From Cardinalis cardinalis (Eukaryota > Chordata > Aves > Passeriformes > Cardinalidae), in contig JACDOX010000009.1 of assembly GCA_014549065.1 (NCBI GenBank), forward strand, positions 8,003,192-8,067,191: 64,000 nucleotides of DNA, in the 5' to 3' direction. The notes under the pieces were generated by a model. The model was given only the letters and a program-made list of their open reading frames with translations, ran no database searches and was not told where the DNA came from. The position numbers were made by a program, and so were the translations under genes. How positions within the stretch are numbered: the stretch's first letter is position 1; the number at the start of each line of letters is the position of its first letter. This document shows, piece after piece, positions 27,286 to 40,558 of the stretch.

Positions 27286-30200
27286 AGGATGTTGACTTGT
27301 AAGAAAGATTGCCAGGAGAGCTACACAGGGAATATTATTCTATTAATCTTTTGATCTGTTCTTCTTCTGGAAGAGGCCAAATGCTACATAAATTTGAGTT
27401 GCTGCTCTGCNACACTGATCTTTGCCAAATTCAGACTGCTTGTCATGACATCTNTTTATTTTCATGTCTATTAGAACATCTCAGTCTAAGAGAGAGATGA
27501 AAGACCCAAGACAGAAATCCCACAGCTGGGGACTTCTAGGTGCTGGTTTGTGGCACAGTCCAAGGTGGCATCTAGAGTAGATATAAAACTAGACTATTCA
27601 TCCACTTAAATCTGTTGTGTTAAGCACTGAATGGGAAATTGTTTTGCCTGTAATTAGGATGGCAAAGGTACCCCAGAAACCTTTGTGCATTATGTTATTC
27701 ATTTATTTTTGACTGGGGTGGAGGTGCACTTCTCAGCAGAATAGATAACTAGGGAGTTTATAAAAAAGTTCTTTGTTTGCATAAAGCAGCATGTGAGTAA
27801 TTTCCCTGCTGAAAGCACCTTGGCTGTGTTTGAAAATAGCTGCTTGTCCCTNACAGTCAATGCTCCTGGCTAGTTTGTATCTCTGTGTGCTGATAAGACA
27901 TTAATGCCTGTGTCTGAGCAAGAGCTTTACATTATTCCCTAATTGATGACTGTTCAACATTCATATTAGAGAAAAAGAAAAGGCTTTGTAGTGTGACCTT
28001 TGAAGTCATTTCAAATTGGTATCAGAATTATTTTTTTATATATGACAGCCTCTGATTAAGTAATTTGCACTTTAGGGTTAGGATTTTAGTGTCTGGATGA
28101 TGTGTCTGGAAGCAGTCAGGAAAGGGGTTGGCTACATACTGTAGTTTAAAATCCACAATTAATGATTCCAGCAAGTTAAAAGACACAGGAGGTGTGCTTC
28201 NTTCTCTCCAGCTTTAGCTGTCTGAAAGCCAGGGTCCAGTCTGTTTTGTGCCCCCTTCCTCAGCCAATGAAGAAATATGGCCTCTTGGAAAAAAATATAC
28301 TCTAACTAAAGCAGATGTCTAATTGGTTTCAAAATGATGAATCAAATGTCTGAGTGCTCTAAAGCTTCATGTTTGAGTTATGCAAGATGAATTGCCCTCT
28401 GGAGTTTCCTGCCTTGGTCTTTTGACAGTGAAACAGCCATCTAAGTGTGCTGATGGTTGCACTTAAGGTGTTGAATCTCTATCAGAAATGATAACAATGA
28501 AAATACTGCCCAAACTACATCTGTTTGGTGTGTTTGGCCCTCTGTACTCTTAACATTATTTAAGAATGAAGCATCAACTGAACAGTCCTTCTGGGAATAA
28601 ATGCTCCTGTTTTCTGCTCAGAAGGATATGAAGAATATGAAACATTTTGCTTTGTATCACAAGCTCAACAAATGGGAAATTTCACCCATAGCAGCATCTC
28701 TTGGCATAATGGTGCACCAGGTTAGTTGTTTACAACAATTACAAACCACAGTTTAACCTTAAGACTGGAGCCAAGTATAGCTTTAGGTTGAATAAACTCC
28801 AGTTTGCTTTTCTATTGAGGTTAGAATATGTTTAAGCCCATAAATTTTCCTACTTGCAATTCCCTTGCATAGCCAAACTTCTCTACTTCAGTTATTGTTG
28901 TGAGAATGAATTGTTTAATATTTTTTAACCTCTTTGCGGGGTAAGTATTGAACCATATGAACACATCACATGATCAGAACGAAGAACTGTGCATTAAATT
29001 GGTGTCTATTTCAGGTTTTTTAAGGTATTGTCTTATAACAGATATAAATACACTGAAAACTGTCTGTTGTGTCTGCAGCTACATTCTGGTGGCTATGTTT
29101 TTTAAAAATTATTTCTGCATAGGATAAAATATTTTCCATAAATAGGTAAATAAATTAAAAAAAACCCATAAAAATCACCCAGATGATGCTGTATTTAATC
29201 AAAATGTAGTTAGGCTTTTGTTCATAGCACATTTCTCCAGTCAGTGGGGTTCTAGGATGCCCAGCCTCCTTTGGTGAGAAGACACCAGAACCAGTCTGAG
29301 ATGTGAAAGANTCCCACTTGGGCTTACAGAATGGTCTGTGCAGTGTCATGAAGAGATGAAGACATTCACAACAGACACTACATCAGCTGGGTAGAGAAAA
29401 CAGTGGGAAATCAATTTTGATTTTGAATCTTATGTTTTACACCACCACAGGAAGAGAAGATGTAATTTATCTGCACATGGACTTTTTGTACTGAAGACTT
29501 CTGCAAACACATAATTTCACTTGTCAGTCAACTAACACTTGCCTTTTTCCCAGTCTGGAAATGAAGCTCTAGATAATTTTAGTAAGGAGGTAATATAAAA
29601 GAGGATCTTTATTTGAAGACCTTCAGGAGCAGTTATGGAAAATGTGCACAAAAGCCCACCTGCTCCAGGGGTGAGTATATTTTTAGAGGTTTTAGGAAAT
29701 CAGCATCCTTGATAAAATGCACCAATTAGGAGGACAATTGTTGATGCAAGCCCCTTCTTTGGAGCCTCCCCTTCAGCCCTAGTACAGAAAGAGCCAAGAT
29801 AGGACAGGGCCCTTGTGCTCCCTGGGGCTTGGATCTCTGGAATTTGTTTTGTCTTTCTGCTTAGGGAAGGACCATGGAAAAGTACTGGGAAAACTAGCTC
29901 CTAGTACAGTAGGTGACAAATATATGTGTGAAGAATATAGAAAACATATAAAAGAGAAAAGGCAAAACCCAAATGGCATCATTACATACTTGTACATNAC
30001 TCTACCTGCCAGGGACAGCTGGTCACATATCTGCAGGTACACAAGCCATAACTCTGCAAACATGTAAATGTGTGCCTGATGTAAATAGTGCCATTGATGC
30101 AGGTTANTGCTTAAGTGGGCAGAATTAAAGAGGGTGCCTAAAGGCCATAGATTACACAGGATATAAAACCCTTACCTCTCCACACAGAGTTGCACTGGAG

Positions 30201-31460
30201 AATTGCATGTCCTGAGTGAGTCTGCAAAGACACCCCAGAAGTGCCCACCAGCAATGCAGGCAGGGTCACAAAAAACACCACACGGACAGGGAGCTACTTT
30301 TAGCTAGAAATCATTAAAACCAAAGTGCTATTATCAAATTGTCTCCTCAGATAAGTTATCACTAAATTTAAAATAAATCAGGTAACTTTTCCAGTTCTCC
30401 ATTAAATGGACTGATACAGTTTAAGTTCTGTGGAGCTGAGTTCTTTTTCAGCTGTCTGCATTACTGAAGACTAAGTACTACACACAAATTAATAACACAA
30501 TTGAACTTTGAATGTAGTAACAAAAGGATTAGTTTGGGTTCTTCTTTTTTTTCTGTTTTGGAAAGCTGTTTAATTTTCATGGTTCTCTCCTCTGCTCACA
30601 TATTCTTTTTCTCTTTGCAAGAGTGGCTTTTGGGGTGAAGCCTGAATCNTGCTGTAGTGGTTCTTCTCTTATACACTTTGCATTAGCAATTTCCTGCTTC
30701 AGTGCTCCTGCACTATGAGACAAGCTTTAAGATTTAGTGATCTTATAGCAGAGTTGAATAACAGCACTTCCATTTCCTTTTACAAAAATTGGCATCTCTC
30801 TTGCCCTAGTCACTCAGATGCGCCNAAACAAAAATTGCAACAGAGAAAGGAAAAAGTAGCATCAGAATTTTTAACAGTGGCTCTCAGGCATCTGCATTTT
30901 TTGGAATACAAGGACAAACAAGTTGATGCATTTGAAGGGGATTTTTTTTCCTTCTTCACATCATTTTATTCCTTTGCCAGTGGTTTTACTAGCCGAAAAG
31001 TGGTTTGTAGAGGCTTTCCTTATGTGGAAGCTGTAACACAATGGTGATCTTATCTTTCTCTTCAGCTTTTCTACTTCTGNTAAAGCCATTTGCTGATAGA
31101 GGAGTAGATCTGTGCACAGTCAGTGATGGGGATGTAGTAAACATTTGTGAGCAATGTACTTCTTGTATTCTTGTTTTCTGACTTCTTTGCTCTTTTTTTT
31201 TTTAATTGAATAATTAAGATCTGTTTTTCTTCATGATTCCCACAGACTGTTAAACTNAACTTTCCACTTCCCACACCTCTCTTTCCTGAGAGGAAAAAAT
31301 TTATTGAGAGCACATGTTTAAAGTTTTAATTTACTTATATTGAACTTCACTTTATAGTTTGTTGCCAATCTACATGGAAGCCACTAGTAAATGAGGCCCC
31401 TTTGCAACTTTTCACTACCATCCTAATTTTTTTCCAGTCCTGAATAATCTTCAATCATCA
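27286..31460. other. Intergenic DNA, nothing recognised
   Basis: AT-rich single-copy-looking DNA. Open frames are 110 codons or fewer and lack family features. Confidence 0.5.
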
Positions 31461-31484
31461 TGATGTGCCAATCTTGGCACATCA
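31461..31484. repeat. Near-perfect 24-bp hairpin
   Basis: TGATGTGCCAA and its exact reverse complement TTGGCACATCA are separated by TC. The arms are 11 bp with a 2-base spacer. Confidence 0.7.
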
Positions 31485-31829
31485 GTATAGTGCTCCTTTC
31501 AGATTTTCAAGCNGTTGAGCACCAGAAATGCCTGCATGGATCCTTTTGAGCCCCCTGGTTCAATCTCCCTGTTGTGAAAAATTTTAGTTCATAACAAGAC
31601 CTCCATCTTCCTCCAGGCAAGCAGAGTGTTTTTAAAGCCCTTGTGGAGAGAATATAAGCAAACTTTTAACAAAATCCTCATATTCCTACTACACTGCAGT
31701 ATCCTTGTTTACATGTTAATATACACTGCAAAGAAATGTAGTTTATTTATGAAGCATGACTTTCCACCATGGAAGTCATACTGACCCTTCTCCAATGTAC
31801 CATGTTTATTTCTGAGTNTATATATTCTG

Positions 31830-32820
31830 TTCTTTAATGTAGTTTCTACAAATTTACCCAAGATGGAAAACAGATTTACNAGGTTCATGTCAACAACTAT
31901 TTAAAAAAATTGGCACCAAACTTAACATCCCTGGTACCAATACTGGTGTTTGTCTTAAGATATGAAATGGAGTTGGCTCTTCAGCAATTTCATACATNAA
32001 TTCCTTTAGGTGTCCCGAGTGAACATTTTTTAGTTCTGGAACCTGATTTGTTACAAATTATTTTGTAGCTTTTTCTGTACTGTTTTCTTCTACATTTCAG
32101 TTTGAGACAGATCATCGTATTATTATCCCATATAAAGTGCTCTGCTGCCTGAGNCTCCCTCAGATCCTCCACCATGAATAGTAGTGGAAAAATTCATTAA
32201 ACATTTTCCACCTTATCTTCCATGAGCATTCATTTTACATCTTGATCATATATCTGCCTGACTAACTAGCTGGCAGCTGTCCTACTTCTGATGTGTTTAA
32301 AAGGAGGAGTTTTTTTTAATGAAACGTTTTTATGCATTCAGTAAATTGCTCCTAAAAATATTTTGGGCTTCCTTGTGGTTTTCTGTAAACCTTCCAGTTT
32401 TTATCATCTCTTTTCCTCACTTGGATGAAACTACTTTTGTTTTTTCTTTTTTACTTTTGAAATCTTTCTTCACCCTGTTAACTCTAACTGACTTTTCTTC
32501 CTTTTAAAGTTTTGTGATAGTAGTCCTGGCTTGCTTAGAACCAACCTCTAACAGGGCATCTTAAAACATTTTCCACACCATGCAAAAATTTTTGCCCTTT
32601 TGCCTCTTTCCTAGTTTCCTCTTTTTTTTGGGAATTCTATATTTTTGAAGTCAAATACCTTTCACATTAATTCTTCCAACTCCTTTGCTCCTACTGGCAC
32701 AGTCACTGTGCCTGTAATATGAGGTTATGTTATGTCTCCTTTGCAGCCACTTTGAGGCAGGCCACTGCTTGGGCCTGAGTCAATAGCAGCTTTCTCTGGT
32801 GGNGACTCTCCAAGCTGTTA
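31830..32820 (-). mobile_element. Ancient L3/CR1-type LINE ORF2 relict
   Basis: The + strand shows, in order, degraded versions of the landmarks of an antisense L3/CR1 ORF2. These are TTTCTACAAATTTACCC with TTAAAAAAATTGGCACCA (the RT block of the IFKKG and GNYRPVSLT motifs), and GCAATTTCATACATNAATTC at 31985-32004 (the element's KELKYEIA-type segment). Next come AAAAATTCATTAAACATTTT (the KLNEFF-type segment) and TTCTGATGTGTTTAAAA near 32286 (the KYIRS-type segment). Further 5' endonuclease-side landmarks run to about 32820. I matched these from memory of the family, not by alignment. No frame survives, so it is far older than the CR1 copies nearby. The flank at 31300-31830 may belong to it but was not matched. 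Confidence 0.55.
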
Positions 32821-35800
32821 TGGACAGGTGGACTCTCCACCATGCAATCACAAGTGGGAAATGGCTCCAGTCCTCAGCCCTGACAAGAGGACACAGCAGG
32901 TGCCTCTGACACCCTTCTGCACAACAGCAGCTCCTGGGACTCTTGGACCTCTAGGAAGGTTTCTTCAGACTGTTAATAGCTCACTGACCTGCTCTGTCAC
33001 ACATGCTGTGTGATTAAAGGGTCCTGCTTGATTTATCCACCGATATCTTGCAGCAGAGGGAGGGAATGTCTGAAGTAAACAAAGATTCAGAAGCAGAAGT
33101 CTTTCCCTGGGGTATTTAGTCCAAGAAGGAGGAAGTTGTTATCTAATGCCAAACATTTATTCCCTGTGACTCCTTGCTAAGAAGGAATCCTTGTTTTTCA
33201 TTTCCCTGGCTGTGGCTGTGAACAAAGAACAGNCTCTCTCTTAGTCCTCAAGAGCATGGTGCTTTCAGGCTGTGTTTGTCAGGAGTGTCCCAAAGCTTTG
33301 AATTCTCCAGTGTCCNGCCCATCTCAGGGTACTTTCTCAGGAAACCAGACAGTGTTTGTTCTCAGCTGTCGGCTCTGGAGCTGGGTCTCATGTCATGAAN
33401 AGGGGTATCTGCTGCCTGTAAAAGGGCTGGGAAATCACAGGTGCTCTGGGTGTTTGAATCACCTTGGATTATCATCATGGAGGTGAGGCAGCTCTATTTC
33501 CAGGGGCTGTCATGCATATAGGCCTTTCTTAATGAGAATTTATGAGTGCTCTGAGGGACAGAGGGGAGAGAGCCTCCCTTCAAACAGCATGCAAGTCAGA
33601 CACCACACATGGGAATAAGCCCCAGAGCCTTGGCAGAGGTGTGGATTTCGTGAAGAGGTATGCCACTTGTTTGGATAGAAAGAAACAGAGGTATAACTCT
33701 GCTGAGTTGGAGAGAGTATGTACCTTTTTACAGGTATTGGCTTTCCTTGACTTTTATTTATTTAAAAAAATTAAAACTTCTCTCTAACTGTTTTGATTAA
33801 TCAATGAGTTGGTTCTAGTTAGGTTTTTCCTTCCTTCTTACATAGATTTCAGCTATTCCAAAGAGTTCTAAAAATTAACCTTTCTGCCTTTACTGTTTTC
33901 ATAACCTTGGTTTTTAAATGTATCTTTTCTCTGTCTCTTTGGCAGTTTCAGAGTACACTTTCTAGCCCAAAGGATTACATTTTTTCCCTTTGATATTGAT
34001 ACTGTCGTGGTCCAGAGCTACCACATCCTGTTTGATGTTGTATAAGAAACTATCTAGAAGCCTTCAGAGGTCCAATGCTATTACATGTGGCCTACAAAAC
34101 ACTGGCCAGGTTTCCATGGCTTTGGAAACTGGATTATCCATGTAGTTGACAATTGAATTTTTCTGTAGTGTATGTCTTTGAAATGAAAGCTAGATTCCTT
34201 GTCCACTGAGCAGTATCCTTGGTGAAAAAGAATATATGGACATCCTAGAGTTAAGGGAAGCCATGTACTGGAAAAAAATTGCTCCTTTTCAGATGAGTGG
34301 AGCCCTGCTGTAGGACTGTTTATTAGCANAGGTGCTGTAGCCCACAGCTGGGACTGTGCTGTCTCCACGTGGGTTGCTGGTGCTCTGCTGTCTCCCCAAG
34401 CTCTTCCCATTTGTCCCGTTTGCCAGGGCCTGGAGCTGGGTTGCTGTGAGCACAGCCCATCTGCTCAGGGGCAGATAATGGTACAGATGATACCTGTGCA
34501 TTATGTGAATCAAGGGGCTTCCACTCTCCTTCTGCTCTCATTAGATAGTTTGCTCCAAGCTTCTACAAAGGAGATAGTTAATTAAGGGTAATTAATCTAC
34601 CGTTGCAGTGCCCAGCACTCAAATGGAAACCAAACAGCAACCTATTTATCACTCTTTCAGACCAGCNTTATACTGAATCCAGTTAATATTGCTAAAGCTG
34701 TGGATTTAATTCAAACTAGGAATTTGAACTACTATGCTCAAGGATTTGCTTAATTTTAATGAGTGGTGCTCAAATTGAACNAATTCTAAAACTGTATGTC
34801 TGTTTTGTCTAAGTACACTGTACCATGGTGACAAANTTTTAAATTAGCTGAACTTAAAATCTAATTGAATTACACAATTCCCAACCTGTCTCAAATTTAA
34901 GTGTAATTCCCCCTTAAGACTAGCTGATCTGTAGAATCCAAATTTACTGAGTTTATTTTACTGCAGTGTTTGAAACTCATCAGGTAAGACAAGCAGATTT
35001 TATCCTAAACAGTCTGTTCTTTCTGCAGAATATATATTTCATATTATGGATCTAAATCTGCGAGCAATCTGAACTTGAAAAAATAGTATATCCATGTTCT
35101 GATGTGTACATAGATGCCTATGTAGTTAGTATGTGCTTAGCATAGAAGAGGATTGTNCTTCATCCTAAAACTGTCCTCCTCTGTAAAGACAAAAATGAGA
35201 TCTGCAAGCTTCAATTTACCTGGGGAGCTGGGATGATCATGGCCACCTTGCTAGACTTAAACACCATTGCTGTTTAAATCAGGCTTCTGTCAGCATCTGA
35301 TAGTCTCCTTAAATCTATGCGTAGGAATAAAACCATGGACACATCTTATGTCTTCAAGAGGAAGATGAATCTTCTGGAAATGTGCTTCTTACAATTATGT
35401 TTTATGATCCTATTACCTTATGAGTGGTACACTACATAAGCTCAGCATCTTTGAAAATAACATAATATATACTATTGACAGATGACAAGAAACNAAAGAT
35501 TTGCCAACATAGATCTAGAAGAAGTATAGGATGAAAAGTAAAAGAGGGATCTGTCAGTAGGGTAATTGGTTGACTCTCCAAAACAGGAATCCCATTTTAA
35601 AGCCTGTTGGATGATATTTGCCTGGCACTGAATGATCATCTGAGGCATAACTATCCAGGACTGATATTAGTCATATTAGTAAACTCTGACTTAGCATCCT
35701 GCAGATTATTTTAATTAATGTGTCATTTGTGGGTTTCATGGATTTTCACACTCAAGGAAATAGAGCCACTTGGTTCCCCTTGGTTTAATTTTTTTTATAT

Positions 35801-38800
35801 CCTCCAAATGTCCTTGCAGTTACTGCAGGTCTTGTACAGCTGAGAAGGGCAGTTTCACAGTAGGATGTGAGGTTGACCAGCCTGGGGNACTGGACTGTTC
35901 ATCCCCAAATCACAGCTCACAGGACCAGTCGGCATGAGCTGTTCCGCAGCTCTTGCCAGTGTACTGCCACTGCTGCTGACNTCCTTGTGCCTTGTACACT
36001 TTCCAAAGATATCCCTTTCCTGTTTAAAACTATTATGTCCTCTGGGTTATGTGTCCATGAAATCAACCAGTATTGTTTTGGGTGATTTATGTNTCTTATG
36101 TTCCAGCTTTAAGAAGTCCACTTACCAGCTGGTGGCACCAAGGTGCTCTGTGTGTGTGTGCGAGGAGCTCTTGTAGCAAATTGGAAGGGCTNTGCTCAGG
36201 AGCTGTGATTCTATTCCTGTGAGTGTGATGTGATAACACAGCCTCAAACTGCAGCAAGACAAATCCTGGTGGCCTGAGAGAAACAACCTTCNCAGGGAGA
36301 GTAGTCAAGACTAGATATCCACATATGGTGATGTTTGCTTATGTTTGTGCATACCATTACATTGTAAAATATATATATATCTCCTTGGTGCTGAATTACA
36401 TGCTGAATTTAGAGCAATGCTTATGTACTACAACATGGCCTGTGCAAACCCTCCCTGGGGATCTTTCTGCTTTGTGTGCATCCTTAGAGCAACACCCAAA
36501 TATCAGCATTAGGTGTGATGGGTGCTACCCTCTACCAGCCAAAGCTGACATTTTCTTGTGGCAGGGGCAGAAATTTAATATCTAAGATGAAAACTCTCTT
36601 CCACCTCTCTCTTATGTTTATGGACTGCTACATGGATNACTGGTTGCCTTTGCTTGGAGAGGGTGAGGTTAGAGCCCTTTTGCGGTATTACACTGCGCCA
36701 CAAGGTGGCACTGGAAGATTGCGATAATCCAGCGTAATTAACACCATCACCCCGCAGTCTCTGACAGAGAAAGCACGAATTTTTGTATTAAATGATGTAA
36801 ACGAAGGGAACTGGATATTTTTTCTTTCTTCTGATTTTAGGATTCACTAAAAATTTTTTGTGAAGTTTTCTCAAGAGTGAAAGGGAAATGTGTCTGTGTG
36901 CAGTGTAGCTATTGCAAAAGCATAACTTGACAAATTGACATCCCTTTGTTTTCCAACATGTATTCGTTAGTACTGGCGTTCCTAACAGCTGTCTCTGTTT
37001 TTGTAGTGAATTGTTCATACCTCAGCAGCAACTGTAATACGAAAGTGGGATTTTAATTTCCTCTGTAATTTTTTTGATATGTTGTCTGAAGCTTTCTCTT
37101 CCCTTATAAAGTTGAAAATCGATTTCAGGTTTTCCTTACAGATGAAAATTCTCCCAACGTTTGTCTGCTTCTAATAGATTTCACAATAGTCTCATGCAAA
37201 ATATCTCACTTGGTTTTAATACCAGATGTAGGCTTGGGTAAACAAAACCAGTTAATTACTCTGCTGCTATTACAGGTGAAATTTTACCCATTTTCGCATG
37301 GCTTTGCAAAGTATATAGCTCCTTCCCATATCGCCACATTTCTTTCTGACCCTCTAAACAGTGAAAATATCAAAACTGTTTTGTACTTTAGTGAAGTAAC
37401 AAGACGTTGTTCGCTTGGGTGGGCCATTGTCTAACTGAAGACTGTCTTTTACACCTATGACTAAGAGACTAAGAGAATGCCCTCAAGCTAACAAAGAAAG
37501 TAAAACATGTTGGTGCCTTTTTAGTCTTAAGTACTATAGCTAAAATGTACAATCTTGATAGTAAAATGTAANCAGCCTTCAATAGTTTAAAAAATATTCC
37601 TTGTTGGTCTTAAGACCTGACCAAATGAAGTAATTTACTTGATCTGGAACTTGGAAAAAATTTGTCTTTACAGGTTTTTGTTGCTACAAGACCTATCCAA
37701 AGGAGGCTTCTCACAAAAGCTCAACTCCACCTTGTTCAAAGCAAGTCTTCATACTTTGATTTATCCGATGATGAACAGAGTGATCACCCATATTTACAGG
37801 TCTAAAACATGAAAGACAGAGTTTTTATTAATAGTTTCCTGATAGCTCGTTTTGTCTTATAGGTAAAACAATATTAAGTTATTCATTATGAAAGGTAAAA
37901 AAATCCCTCAGGTTCTGCTACTCACTGAGCTGGAGGCAAAATCAGTGTGGTTGGTAATTTACAAACCCACCACGAAGCAAAAATCATGTGAAAGAGTTCA
38001 GAACTCCACAAAACACACTGAATACTCACTCAGAAACTGGTTTCTTCCTAGCTATAGCCATTGGCAGCTGTATTTGACAAGAAGGGTCCCGTGTCTGAGC
38101 TCAGGCTCTTCTATCTGAGATGATTTACCCTTTTATCAGATGCTTTCTTAAAAGAGAATAAGGTTCCTTTTGGACACAGCCATTCCAGTAATCTACCGCC
38201 TGTACTTCCCTTCCTGAGGTCAACAGAGCTTTTTGCTGCAGTGTGTAAAAGCCGTGGCCCCAGCCTGGCCCCGTGAGCCGGTGAGTGTAGGGCAGCACAC
38301 CCAGCACCGCTGCCTGTCAGCCTGGCACCAGCGNGCCTGCCGCAAACCCCAAGGGGTAGAGGAGTGGGTGGGAAGAGCTTCGGTGTGATGGCTCCAGCAT
38401 CAAGAAGAGCCCGACTGGGCATGCAGCCTGATGTCCTGCCCTGCCTGGCTGCAGCTGCAGCCACTCCATAGAGTGACAAGTGAATTCTGGCTTCAAGACA
38501 GCACTGCTGTTGGGTGCACGCAGTCAATACAGGATGGAGGAGAAAAAAAGAGGCAGAGAGAAAGATACTAAAGAGATCTGCCTTCAGTGAACTTAACACT
38601 GCATCAGAGATTTTATTGCTGCTTATATGGAATGGAAAATAGTTGATTGCTGTTTCACAAGGTGTGGCTTCACAGTGTTGTTTTGGCACATACAGTGTAG
38701 AGCCAGGATGTCTGCCCTGGCAGGCTTTTGGGGTAAAATTTTGCCATTCTTCCTCATTCTCTGTCGAGTGTCCTTCTGCTCTGAATGCTCAAGGTTTATG

Positions 38801-40157
38801 CAGCTCTCTGACTCAACCCTTGAAAAGCAAACTGCTCCCAGGAGCCAAGGGCAGCTGCTTTGACCATGCATTCCTCCTTCCTTCAGCTCAGCCAGCAGCC
38901 CAAGAAGCCTTCAGAGACTTCCCTGCTCTCTTCTTCACCGTCATTAAAAGGAAGAAAACTGTCTTTGCAGACTCTCCCTTACATCAGTTTCTTCTTCAAG
39001 ACATTTTAACTCTCATGTTTTAGCTCTCTTGTATAAAGCCTTCCCAGCTGATATGGTATACATTGTGTTATTTTGCAATTAAAACCCATACTCATAGACA
39101 TAGAAATTCTAATAAAACTTTTGTTATCAAGTTTTATTATTCCAACAAGTGTTGCTGTCAGCTAATAATCCCTAGAGNGGACATCATGAAATATTCTAAT
39201 AATTGGATTTTAATTAAGCAATTCACTTAGTCCTACATTATTTTTGAAATCTAATTATGTCTTCTGGAAACTCACCCAAGTTGTGGTATTTTCTGGACCT
39301 AATATACAGACATAGTACAGACTTCTTTCTTATTTTAAGTTCTTTTTCTCCACTTCTTATATGTCCTATTTACTGTATTCCCACTGTAGAAAATTATCTA
39401 GACGTAATGGATAAAATAAAAGTGGGAATCAAATACAAATCTCTCAATATAAAGTTATAATTATATATACATATATATATTTATAAATATTATGTTAGAA
39501 AAGAAGCTCCCTACGCAATGGAAGTTTGAAGATTTTAACTTATTAAATTCATTATTTCCCCTCCTCCTTGAATTTAAAGACATTACTAAGGAGAGAATTC
39601 CATAGATAAACTTGGCTGTAAGTTGTATTCATATAGATTATAATTTATGTCCTACCTCATCTCAAGCATTTTTTGTGCACACTGAGTGTCACCTGCAATA
39701 AGTCTTATGGAGCCTGTAGGCTTACACATGTTTATATCACAGAAGCACTGAGTGGTCCAGACACAGCTGCTTCTACATTACCTTTTAGTCTTCTTTGATG
39801 CTGAACATCACATTTCACTCCAGCACGGGGTGAATCCTCATGGTATCGTGTCAGGAGAAATAGTTAAGAAACCATGAATAGAAGGCACTTCTCTTGAAGG
39901 GATTGGAGTATTCCTGTATTTTTCCATATGGGACACAGAGAAACATCACTTTGTGNTGTGCCTTTGACTGTAAGTAGGCAGAAATCAATGTAATAAAAAT
40001 AAAAGTCTCACAGAGATATTTTTATATTTAGAAATAGCAATAGTACGTACAGTCATATTCTGACCTTGAAAAATGGAAATAAAATGTGACAAGGNACTCT
40101 GTTTGTAGTATTTATACCAACCATAAAAATGCTCTCTTCAAACATGAAGATTTCCTT
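32821..40157. other. Intergenic DNA, nothing coding recognised
   Basis: Single-copy-looking DNA. A GC-richer patch near 38220-38460 gives a 192-codon open frame on the - strand (38111-38689) with no recognisable domain, an N inside and low-complexity Ala/Ser/Leu content. I treat it as chance. Confidence 0.5.
36698..36712 (+). promoter_or_regulatory. CTCF-like core motif
   Basis: CCACAAGGTGGCACT matches the CTCF core with one deviation (A at the Y position). It is flanked by GCG upstream and by G+C-richer DNA than the surrounding intergenic region. It lies on the same strand as the core at 6687 and about 7 kb upstream of the NXPH1 CpG island. Confidence 0.45.
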
Positions 40158-40166
40158 GAAACAAAA

Positions 40167-40558
40167 GAAATCTATTTAAAATGTGAAGAGGGGAAGGGAT
40201 AAGAAGAGAAGGTCTGATGAGTTAATGGTTGGCAATATGAAGAACATTTCAATAAGATTATTTACATGAGCGATATGAGGCATCTGGCCCACACACTGTA
40301 TGGTACAAATATAGAAAAGCTGTGGAGGCCATAATCTGTCATTGTGGTACATNTGCAACTCCAGCTGAATTCAGCTTGCATATAGATAAGATAGTGGAGT
40401 TGCACATGCCCTACATATGTACTATACAGTTTACAGGCTGGACACTCCTTATCACTCATGTAAATAATCTTACTGAAATATTCTTCATATTGCCAGACAC
40501 TGATTCATCAGACTTTCTCTTCTTCTTCCTTTGCTTCTTCACATTTTAAATAGATTTC
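40167..40558. repeat. Long imperfect inverted repeat (hairpin), MITE-like
   Basis: The left arm 40167-40363 and right arm 40395-40558 are reverse complements around a loop at 40364-40394. The outermost 22 bases are identical (40167-40188 against 40537-40558). Long blocks in the middle pair well, for example GGCAATATGAAGAA and AAGATTATTTACATGAG. The innermost 13 bases also pair (40351-40363 against 40395-40407). The left arm carries about 35 extra bases at about 40315-40350. By eye the arms agree at about 80%. No target-site duplication or known family was recognised. It could be a non-autonomous DNA transposon or an old inverted duplication. Confidence 0.8.

Noticed and set aside
31549..31575. 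Possible tRNA B-box or CTCF site (CCCCCTGGTTCAATCTCC)
   Set aside because: No cloverleaf or A-box lies upstream, and the CTCF core fails at several positions.
34003..34060. TGTCGTGGTCC resembling the start of a songbird retroviral LTR
   Set aside because: No matching LTR body, polyadenylation signal, second LTR or internal retroviral sequence was seen.
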